DNA from: JBCDGZ01 sp038750655
GTDB lineage: Bacteria; Bacteroidota; Bacteroidia; Chitinophagales; Saprospiraceae
Assembly: GCA_038750655.1 (NCBI GenBank)
Contig: JBCDGZ010000166.1
Coordinates: 1-13,975, forward strand
Direction: 5' to 3'
DNA: 13,975 nt
Under the pieces are notes generated by a model, which was given only the letters and a program-made list of their open reading frames with translations, did no database searches and was not told the origin of the DNA. Of the stretch, positions 1-6,377 are shown one piece after another. Position 1 is the first letter of the stretch. Each line of letters begins with the position of its first letter. Made by a program: the position numbers and the translations under genes.

Positions 1-1263
1 AAGGAGTTGAATCAAAAGATACGAAAGTTGAAACAGCACGGTCAGCAAAAATCTCCCTATCTCTTTAACCAACTCTTACAGGCAGCAACCCAACTCAACA
101 AAGAACTAGAGCAAGATTATCCACTTTATCAACAGGTGAAAATCAAGCAACCCTTTTTACGTACCGAAAAGCTCCAGCAAGCACTAGCTGATGAATCATC
201 CGCCTTGATCAATTATTTCCTCATGGAGGAATCCATAGTATTTTTATTCGTTAACCCTGATACTGTAATTTTTCATCGGGGAGAATGGGGGGAAGATGAA
301 CAAACACAGCTTCGTTGGTTCAAAGGTTTTTTGGCTGGCAAGCATGATCCTTTTAAAGAAAAAAATATCATTCGCTACCAACAACTGGGACATCAGTTCT
401 ATCAAAAGCTTATTGCCCCAATTGATACACACCTTTCTCCAGCTCAGGAACTAATTATTATTCCACAAGACCAGCTGCACTCGCTCGCCTTCGACGCCTT
501 ACTTTACAAACCGATAACGAACCAAGGTACCGCATTCAACCGCTATCCCTATCTTATCCAACAACAAACCATCACGTATAACTTTTCTGCTCGCACCTGG
601 CTTCACCAACAACCCAACAACCAAACCTTCAACAGCCCCTCCATACTGGCCTACGCCTTCTCCAAAAACGGCACCCCCATCGCAGAACTAAGGAGCCAAG
701 CCAAAGCCGCCATACCCGGCACCGCACTCGAACTAAAAGCCATCGACAAGGCGTTCCCCAAAGCAGACAAAACCCTGCGCTTTGGGGCAGAAGAAGCGAA
801 ACTCGAACACTTCCTCAAAGCCATTGAGGAGCCTTACGACATCTTCCACTTCGCCCTACACGCCGATTCCGATCAAAGCAATCGCCTCAACAATATCATC
901 TATTTTCCGGGTAATCCTGTAGACTCCATCTATGGCTATGAACTAATTGCTCGACAGTTGAAGGGGAGACTAGCCGTGCTGGCCTCTTGCAAAACAGCAA
1001 CAGGCACAGTCGAATCAGGAGAGGGCCTTTACAGCCTCAGCCGTGCGTTTTTACTAGCCGGCGTAGAAGGAGTCGTCTCTTCGCATTGGGAAATTGATGA
1101 CCGCTCAACCAGCGAGCTGATCGATTTCTTTTACCAACAGCTAAAGCAACAAAAAAGTACGCCCAATGCCCTTCGACAAGCCAAGCTCGAATACATCAAA
1201 GCACAATCCAAATTTGACGCTCATCCCTACTACTGGAGTGGTTTGGGCTATTGGGGAGAATGA
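1..1263 (+). CDS. CHAT-domain (caspase-like) protein, C-terminal part, 5' end outside window
   Basis: CHAT domains are clan CD cysteine-protease-like domains, usually behind TPR repeats, used in bacterial signalling and conflict systems. The frame is open to the left window edge. A TTG at 7 could serve as a start, but the protein there begins inside the usual helix before the CHAT core, so I read this as a truncated longer gene. Numbered from that TTG, the segment around residues 281-286 (FHFALHA) gives the catalytic-type His285, and LAVLASCKTATG gives Cys328. The hallmark tail follows: GEGLYSLSRAFLLAG, then VSSHWEIDD, then FYQQL and the terminal HPYYWSGLGYWG. Both catalytic-type residues are present, so an active protease is plausible. 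TPRs upstream are expected from the family but not visible. The stop lies 6 bp from the end of the convergent S8 protease gene. Substrate unknown. Confidence 0.92.
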   Translation, partial: KELNQKIRKLKQHGQQKSPYLFNQLLQAATQLNKELEQDYPLYQQVKIKQPFLRTEKLQQALADESSALINYFLMEESIVFLFVNPDTVIFHRGEWGEDEQTQLRWFKGFLAGKHDPFKEKNIIRYQQLGHQFYQKLIAPIDTHLSPAQELIIIPQDQLHSLAFDALLYKPITNQGTAFNRYPYLIQQQTITYNFSARTWLHQQPNNQTFNSPSILAYAFSKNGTPIAELRSQAKAAIPGTALELKAIDKAFPKADKTLRFGAEEAKLEHFLKAIEEPYDIFHFALHADSDQSNRLNNIIYFPGNPVDSIYGYELIARQLKGRLAVLASCKTATGTVESGEGLYSLSRAFLLAGVEGVVSSHWEIDDRSTSELIDFFYQQLKQQKSTPNALRQAKLEYIKAQSKFDAHPYYWSGLGYWGE

Positions 1264-1269
1264 AGTATA

Positions 1270-2739
1270 TCATAATGGCGGAAGGCTGCCATCAAGATCA
1301 TAGGTCGCTTCCAAAAATTGATAAACATCTATTCGGCCAACATCTTTTCCGATCGTTCCTAAAGAGCGAATAGGAGCCGCCTCTTTTTTCAGGAGTTTTT
1401 TAATTTCGGATAATAAGTCCCTGGAATCCTTTTTGATTCTTTCTTTAAGATCTGGATGCAATATCAGCATCCCAGCGATAACTCCAGAAATGAGCGGTGC
1501 GGCAAAAGAGGTCCCACTCCTGATTTCACCACGGCGTTTGGGGTCTAACGACAAACTAAGAATAGCCTCTCCTGGTGCAAAAACATCCACTCCTTCTCCA
1601 TAATTAGAGGCCGGCATCACCACATCCATTTTGTTAGTCGCACCGACTGTTATAGAGTTTTCAAAATTAGCAGGAAAATAACCTTTTACATCATTACCTT
1701 GATTCCCTGCTGCACAAACGCAGATGCAATCATTTTGAAAAGCAAACTCAAAGGCATCATTTAGCAGCTCATCTTGCTCCTTTTCGTGAAACTCTGCTCC
1801 CCAGCTACAGTTGATAACCGTTGCTTTTTGTTTTACGGCAAAAAATATCGCCTCTGCCAATGTGTTACTCCTTCCGTCAGGAAAAGCCTTAATATTAATA
1901 ATCTTAAAATTAGGAATAATCCCACGTACCTGTTTCCCATTGATTAGCGCACTAACCAGCCCTGCGATAAAAGTCCCGTGTCCATTATCATCTGAAACGT
2001 TATCAAAGTCCTTATTTAAAGCATTATACCCTCTATTAGATGCTTTAGAAGACCATTTAACAGGGACAGGGTAGTATTGATCTTCCAGCTCTAGATGATC
2101 AAATTGAATCCCAGAATCAATTATAGCAATAAGTTCTGATTGTACTTCTTCCTGCGGCTCCGTATCTGGAGTACTTTCCTCCTCTGGTTCTCTATTCGAC
2201 GAACTAATATCAATTGGATCAACTCTCTCCCAGAGACTGTCAATCTTCATTTTGGTGAAAAAATATTGGAAAGGACGGTAAGGCTCTTGCTCATCAAATA
2301 AGGAGTAAGTCCCAATATTAGTCTGTTCATCGATAATCTCCTCAGTTATTCCAAGCATAGCTTCTTGAAACTTTTCTTTAATGGACTCATAAGTGAGTTT
2401 ATATCTTTCAAGAATCTCCTCTGAGATATAAAGTCTATACCAGCGGTGAAGCTTACGCTCTAGTGATTCTGGTGCCAGCTCATTTTGATAATATTTAACA
2501 AAATTGGCAGCCGTTGCTTGCCCTTCTTTAAAAAGGTATTTATAACCAATGACTTTTTCAAAGATGAACAGGGTTTCTTCTGATGAGTCCGTCTTCTCGT
2601 CACTAGCTTCTACGGTTGTTGCTGGAGCTCCTTGATTAAATAATCCATACAATAGACTAGGAAGTCCATCAAGGAAGAAGGTATTGAGGATTAAATATTG
2701 CTCTGGTAATTGTAAAAGTATACCGGAATCTTGTTGCAT
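1270..2739 (-). CDS. S8 (subtilisin-like) serine protease, cytoplasmic, with N-terminal extension
   Basis: This is a 489-aa subtilase with an intact catalytic set: Asp208 in IAIIDSG, His254 in DNGHGTFIAGL, oxyanion Asn346 in CAAGNQGND and Ser411 in SGTSFAAPLISG. There is no signal peptide or membrane segment, so it should act in the cytoplasm, unlike most subtilases. Residues 1-175 form an extension I cannot assign, mostly predicted helical from about 60 on. A Glu/Pro/Ser/Thr-rich linker (about 177-200) joins it to the protease domain. The extension could be a sensor, an inhibitory prodomain or a partner-binding module. The gene follows the 227-aa orphan by 52 bp on the same strand and is the last gene of the sigma-factor block. 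It converges on the CHAT gene. The protease assignment is firm; its role is not known. Confidence 0.93.
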   Translation of the reverse strand: MQQDSGILLQLPEQYLILNTFFLDGLPSLLYGLFNQGAPATTVEASDEKTDSSEETLFIFEKVIGYKYLFKEGQATAANFVKYYQNELAPESLERKLHRWYRLYISEEILERYKLTYESIKEKFQEAMLGITEEIIDEQTNIGTYSLFDEQEPYRPFQYFFTKMKIDSLWERVDPIDISSSNREPEEESTPDTEPQEEVQSELIAIIDSGIQFDHLELEDQYYPVPVKWSSKASNRGYNALNKDFDNVSDDNGHGTFIAGLVSALINGKQVRGIIPNFKIINIKAFPDGRSNTLAEAIFFAVKQKATVINCSWGAEFHEKEQDELLNDAFEFAFQNDCICVCAAGNQGNDVKGYFPANFENSITVGATNKMDVVMPASNYGEGVDVFAPGEAILSLSLDPKRRGEIRSGTSFAAPLISGVIAGMLILHPDLKERIKKDSRDLLSEIKKLLKKEAAPIRSLGTIGKDVGRIDVYQFLEATYDLDGSLPPL

Positions 2740-2791
2740 GCGGATAGGAATTCTATTGTGAAAGGATAATGGTGGATAATTACAATGAAAG

Positions 2792-3475
2792 TTAAGAATC
2801 GATAATAGCTACATCACGACTAAAGGGAATTCTAAGCATATTATTATATTCGATGGGGCGATTGATTGCCAAATTAAGTTCGACCTCATTTTTAAAAATA
2901 CTAACCCAATCCCTAATTATATTCTTAGACTCAAAGGCGTAATAGCAAATCTGTCCATTTGACAAGACAAATGGAACAAAGTAATGATTGTGAAACTTAA
3001 AAAAAAGTTGATGGATATTGCTGCTTCGTCTTTGTACAGTATTCGTTATTGCAGCCGTCCCAATTCTATCGGGGATAAAGCTGTGTACCGGCTTCCCACA
3101 ATTATCCAAGCCATCATCAAAGGTAATATTGGCATCCCAAAGACTGTTCTTTAAATTCATATCAGGCGATCTAAGTCCCATAGCAAATAGTTGATTGATT
3201 TCAATATCAATAGGACGATCAATGTCATTGATAACATCGCCCGTATCAGGATCAACCTCTACTTTAGAAAAGAACTGCGGAATGATCAAATGAACACCAA
3301 TGAAGTAGTACACCTCATCTTTTAAATAATCATCATCATTGATGAAGGTCAAAAATTCGTGTCCTTCACAGGAAATGTTTCGAAGGTAGCTAAAGAATCC
3401 ATCGCGAGTAGGTCCGCATTTAATAGTCTCCCGACTGTTTTGGGGATACTTCATTTTAAGGGGGAAAGTAGACAT
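2792..3475 (-). CDS. Unknown 227-aa protein between anti-sigma-like and S8 protease genes
   Basis: I do not recognise a family. The protein has no signal peptide and no clear membrane helix. It is rich in aromatic and Asn/Asp residues with many short beta-prone stretches, for example VYYFIGVHLIIPQFF and HNHYFVPFVLSNGQICYYAF, which suggests a compact mixed alpha/beta or beta-rich fold. Four Cys residues (CGP near residue 20, SCEG, DNCGK, ICYY) are not arranged as an obvious zinc site. The gene starts 26 bp after the anti-sigma-like gene and ends 52 bp before the S8 protease gene, so co-transcription is likely. Its position makes it a candidate substrate, adaptor or inhibitor of that protease, which is inference only. 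Its DNA is much more AT-rich than the sigma/anti-sigma pair directly upstream. Confidence 0.8.
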   Translation of the reverse strand: MSTFPLKMKYPQNSRETIKCGPTRDGFFSYLRNISCEGHEFLTFINDDDYLKDEVYYFIGVHLIIPQFFSKVEVDPDTGDVINDIDRPIDIEINQLFAMGLRSPDMNLKNSLWDANITFDDGLDNCGKPVHSFIPDRIGTAAITNTVQRRSSNIHQLFFKFHNHYFVPFVLSNGQICYYAFESKNIIRDWVSIFKNEVELNLAINRPIEYNNMLRIPFSRDVAIIDS

Positions 3476-3501
3476 AGGTTTGGGTTAAACAATGGTGAAA
3501 T

Positions 3502-4335
3502 TTATTTTGACTTCTTCATTTCTTTTTGAATGGCGCTTCGCAATTCATTGGCTCGCGGGTCCTCTAATCCCTCCAAAGCGAATAGCGCCTGCTCCCATTC
3601 GCCTTTACGCAAATACGCCAATGCAATGTAATACTCGGTTGCCTCGAACCGCACATCCTCCGACACCTGTCCAAACTCTCGCAAATTCTCCACCGCCGCC
3701 GTCGGCGCTCCCGCCCCCAACTGGGCCACGCCCAAATAAAACAAAGCCTGCGTATCCCGATACTCCACAAACAAGCGCTCATAATAGCGCGCCGCCGCCG
3801 CAAAGTCCTTCCCGTCATACGCCTCCCCAGCGACGCGGCGCAACTCGGCCAGCTCATCCCCGCCGCGCGTCGGCCCGCCCACCCGAGCAGGCGCCTCAAA
3901 ATACTCCGCAAACAACTGCTCCTGCGAAGGGGCTTCCCCCCTCGGCCAAAGCCACCATAGCAACAGCAGCAATAGCACAACGGCCACGACAAGGTACCAC
4001 CACCCACGCCCCTGCTTTCCTTTAGGCGCATTCGCCTGCGGCGCAGGCGGCGGTTGCGGAGGCTGGGTCGCCTCCTCCGGTAAGTCGTCCAACAGCAGGG
4101 CCGCCTCGTCGATCTGAACGGGCGGTAGGCCCTGCTCCAGCTCGCGAAGCTGCGCCTCAATGTCGCCTCGGAAAGCCTCTCGGGTGCCTTCCAGCATAAT
4201 TTCCATATCGGCCAGCAGTTGGGCGAAGGTCGGATCGCTGGCCCTTCGGGTGTCGACGGCTTGCCGTTGGGCCTCGCTCAACTCGCCATTGAGGTAGGCT
4301 TCGGCTAGGGCAATATCTTTGAGTTCTTCTGACAT
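3502..4335 (-). CDS. Anti-sigma-factor-like single-pass membrane protein with C-terminal TPR repeats
   Basis: The 277-aa protein has three parts. Residues 1-65 begin with IALAEAYLNGELSEAQ and continue through RASDPTFAQLLADME, the helical pattern seen at the N-terminus of many anti-sigma factors. No His or Cys is present there, so it is not a zinc-binding anti-sigma domain. A Pro/Ala-rich linker (about 87-107) leads to one strong transmembrane helix at 111-130, Leu/Val/Trp-rich and preceded by the basic KGKQGRG. Residues 160-262 form about three TPR-like helical pairs (ARYYERLFVEY, ALFYLGVAQLG, YYIALAYLRKGEWEQAL). Topology would put the N-terminus in the cytoplasm with the sigma factor and the TPRs in the periplasm. 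The gene lies 1 bp downstream of the sigma-factor gene, which implies translational coupling. It may hold the sigma factor at the membrane until signal or proteolysis releases it. This function is inferred from context. Confidence 0.82.
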   Translation of the reverse strand: MSEELKDIALAEAYLNGELSEAQRQAVDTRRASDPTFAQLLADMEIMLEGTREAFRGDIEAQLRELEQGLPPVQIDEAALLLDDLPEEATQPPQPPPAPQANAPKGKQGRGWWYLVVAVVLLLLLLWWLWPRGEAPSQEQLFAEYFEAPARVGGPTRGGDELAELRRVAGEAYDGKDFAAAARYYERLFVEYRDTQALFYLGVAQLGAGAPTAAVENLREFGQVSEDVRFEATEYYIALAYLRKGEWEQALFALEGLEDPRANELRSAIQKEMKKSK

Positions 4336-4336
4336 A

Positions 4337-4951
4337 CTAGGGGTTGGATAGCGCGTACAGCTGCCGCAGTCGAAGCAGGCATTTGTATTTGCGCGTTTTT
4401 ACGGTATTGGTATTATCGTACTGCAGTTGCCGAGCGATCTCCTGCATAGACAGCTTGAAGATGATGGCCAGGCGCAGCAGCTGTTGGCATTTTTCCCCCA
4501 GTTGGGCGAAAGCCGCCGAGGCGAGTTGGATGCGTCGTTTTTTTTCTTCTTCAGCAGAGGGATCAATGTCCTCTACGAGGTCCAGTTGCTGCTCGTTGAG
4601 GGCACTGACTTTGCGCAATTGCCGCCGCCGCTCTCGCGCCTTGTTCTTGGCGATGGCGAAGAGGTAGGATTTGACATTGCTATCGGTTTTGAATTCGGGC
4701 AGCGTCCCGCTCGCCGATTTTTCGACGAAGATGGCGAAGGCGCGCTGCGCCAGCTCGGTCGCTTCGCTGCTGTCGAGCACGTAGGTTTTGATCAGCCACT
4801 GGATGAGCGGTACCCGATGCTTGAGGTACAAGTCTTTGAGGGCCGCCGGGCCGAAGGCCGGGAGCGATGGATGTTTCTCGCCAGACATAAAGATGCTGGA
4901 TTGGGTTGCTGTGTTTGTCGAGCCCTTGAGGCTGTTTTGTTGGGTATGCAT
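4337..4951 (-). CDS. ECF-like RNA polymerase sigma-70 family factor
   Basis: The 204-aa protein has the two-domain ECF layout. Region 2 spans about residues 36-112, with LYLKHRVPLIQWLI, then ATELAQRAFAIFVEK, then SYLFAIAKNKARERRRQ, whose basic end matches the promoter-melting/-10 helix. Region 4 spans about 145-200 (FAQLGEKCQQLLRLAI followed by the helix-turn-helix SMQEIARQLQYDNTNTVKTRKYKCL). The short acidic linker LVEDIDPSAEEEKK fits an ECF factor without region 3. The first ATG (4951) is taken as the start; an internal ATG at 4888 would remove 21 poorly conserved residues and is also possible. The anti-sigma-like gene begins 1 bp after its stop, the usual sigma/anti-sigma pairing. Target promoters are unknown; autoregulation is common for such pairs, but I could not see a promoter in the 43-bp gap upstream. 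Confidence 0.9.
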   Translation of the reverse strand: MHTQQNSLKGSTNTATQSSIFMSGEKHPSLPAFGPAALKDLYLKHRVPLIQWLIKTYVLDSSEATELAQRAFAIFVEKSASGTLPEFKTDSNVKSYLFAIAKNKARERRRQLRKVSALNEQQLDLVEDIDPSAEEEKKRRIQLASAAFAQLGEKCQQLLRLAIIFKLSMQEIARQLQYDNTNTVKTRKYKCLLRLRQLYALSNP

Positions 4952-4994
4952 CTAAGGTAATAAAATTGAGCGAGAATTGAGGTGCTGTATTATG

Positions 4995-6308
4995 CTAAAA
5001 TTCTGTCAATAATTTATAGCGTCCGATCACTTCGTTCACCTGTATTTCTTGTTCCCGTAACAGTTCCAATTGATCTAACCGAATCTGAAATTCGTTATCT
5101 ATACTCTCATCAATTACAACCGTAAAAAAGGCCGCTTTTTTGAAAGGATTACGACCAGCCTTTCCAATGCTGTTGAGGCTAAAGGTGATCTTTTGTCCTC
5201 GATGATAAAAGGTCAGCGGGGTATCCATCTCATAGCTAATGATTTCTATAACATCGTCTGTGATATTATCCGTAAACTTGACGGTGGCTACCTGGTCATC
5301 AGTATCCAAATCGAGTAAGGTCATCCTGATATTTTTGTACTCTCGGTAATAGCCTTCTTTAAACCAGGAAGAATAAAATAGAGAAGAATTAACCGTACTA
5401 CTATCGCTGGTTTCAGCTTGCCCAGGAGCAGCTAGACCAGGGACCCGATAAGCATCATTCATCGTATAGGACTCTCTAACGGCCTTAACAAATACACTGT
5501 ACGGAATATCTACATAGCCGGCATTACCCCACTGATTGCCCCAGGAATTCATCACTTTGAAAACCTTTTTGTTGTCGTCGTAGCCTACACATAGCATGGC
5601 ATGATAGTAGGTAAAAATAGGACCTCTCAGTTGATAGGTATAATGGGTTTTGTTTTTAAACGCTTCAAATCCCTTTGCCTGAAAGTCAGACTCCAAAGAA
5701 ACCCCCAGCATGACGGGCTTTTTCGCCCAGAGGTTGTATTTAATCTCTGCTAAGTTAGCAGGAGTAAGCGCCTGAGCAGCAGAAATCTTATTGACCTTAG
5801 CTTTTTCTATAGTAGTTTTATCAGGAACCTTGGTACAATTATTAGGATCATAGGGAAAATCTTTCCAGAAGGCGGTCCCATAATCCCTCAACACCTTAAA
5901 AGCTTCGGCGAAGTGAATTCCTCCCGCGCAGTTTTGATTGTTGGTCAGCCATTTGGCCATATTAAAAACAAATGCAGGGCTACAAATTCGATCGTAGCGC
6001 GTTTTTCCACCTTCCACAAAATTCCAATTCTTCTCCTTTTTTTCCTGATAAGATTTCAGGCTATAAACTACTGTAAACGCAGTACAGGACCCCTGCGCCC
6101 CCTGATGACCTATGGGAGGCATATCTACGGACAGGTCGACCTTTTCGGGCAGTTGAATATTAGGAGGTAAGCCGAACGAAGGCGCATAGGGTATTTTCTT
6201 CAGCTGTTCAGGTGTAGGGAGTTTAAGACCATAACCAAACGGCTCTTGTGCCCAACCCAAGCCAGTAGTGACAACGAAAATGAGCAGCGAAAAAAACAGT
6301 CGTTTCAT
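4995..6308 (-). CDS. Secreted papain-like (C1 family) cysteine protease
   Basis: The 437-aa protein starts with a signal peptide (basic MKR, hydrophobic core, cleavage likely after Ala20 before QE). The papain catalytic residues are all present: Gln69 and Cys75 in GHQGAQGSCTAF, His236 in YYHAMLCVGYDD, and Asn254 in KVMNSWGNQWGNAGY. Three further Cys (109, 127, 158) could form disulfides. The region before Cys75 is only about 50 residues after signal cleavage, too short for a full papain propeptide. Residues about 300-437 are a beta-rich C-terminal domain of unknown type. The enzyme should act in the periplasm or outside the cell. A strong intrinsic terminator lies just upstream, and the sigma-factor gene starts 43 bp downstream on the same strand. 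Whether it belongs functionally with the sigma pair is open: the TPR part of the anti-sigma-like protein would share its compartment. Confidence 0.92.
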   Translation of the reverse strand: MKRLFFSLLIFVVTTGLGWAQEPFGYGLKLPTPEQLKKIPYAPSFGLPPNIQLPEKVDLSVDMPPIGHQGAQGSCTAFTVVYSLKSYQEKKEKNWNFVEGGKTRYDRICSPAFVFNMAKWLTNNQNCAGGIHFAEAFKVLRDYGTAFWKDFPYDPNNCTKVPDKTTIEKAKVNKISAAQALTPANLAEIKYNLWAKKPVMLGVSLESDFQAKGFEAFKNKTHYTYQLRGPIFTYYHAMLCVGYDDNKKVFKVMNSWGNQWGNAGYVDIPYSVFVKAVRESYTMNDAYRVPGLAAPGQAETSDSSTVNSSLFYSSWFKEGYYREYKNIRMTLLDLDTDDQVATVKFTDNITDDVIEIISYEMDTPLTFYHRGQKITFSLNSIGKAGRNPFKKAAFFTVVIDESIDNEFQIRLDQLELLREQEIQVNEVIGRYKLLTEF

Positions 6309-6320
6309 AATTTTTAGGCT

Positions 6321-6351
6321 TAAAAAGAATAGCCTGCGGGAGGCTATTCTT
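6321..6351 (-). terminator. Intrinsic terminator (or attenuator) between the coiled-coil gene and the C1 protease gene
   Basis: A 10-bp perfect inverted repeat, AAGAATAGCC and GGCTATTCTT (6325-6334 and 6342-6351), encloses a 7-nt loop. On the minus strand the stem runs straight into a T-tract (CTTTTTAAG), the standard Rho-independent form. It lies 26 bp past the stop of the 6378-7877 gene and ends about 12 bp before the ATG of the C1 protease gene, so there is almost no room for a separate protease promoter. Confidence 0.82.
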
Positions 6352-6377
6352 CATTCAGGGAGATGTATGCAATGAAA

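Noticed and set aside
1..9. AAGGAG directly before TTG as a ribosome binding site and start for the CHAT gene
   Set aside because: The spacing between the purine run and the TTG is zero, the frame is open further left, and the visible protein begins inside the helical region preceding the CHAT core, so the gene continues upstream.
2750..2785. Direct repeat GGATAAT-GGT-GGATAAT between the orphan and S8 genes
   Set aside because: Seven bases repeated once in A/T-rich spacer DNA is easily expected by chance.
2792..3475. Bacterial gasdermin (pore-former next to proteases)
   Set aside because: The context of a nearby protease is suggestive, but I saw no N-terminal lipidation-type Cys or recognisable gasdermin sequence, so the function is left unknown.
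3492..4160. Long frames on both strands overlapping the anti-sigma-like gene, with Pro/Thr- or Arg/Cys-rich translations
   Set aside because: They are shadows caused by high G+C; the translations are low-complexity and match no fold, whereas the chosen frame has an anti-sigma pattern, a TM helix and TPRs.
4427..4960. 177-codon plus-strand frame antisense to the sigma factor
   Set aside because: It mirrors a well-supported sigma-factor gene and its translation shows no family features.
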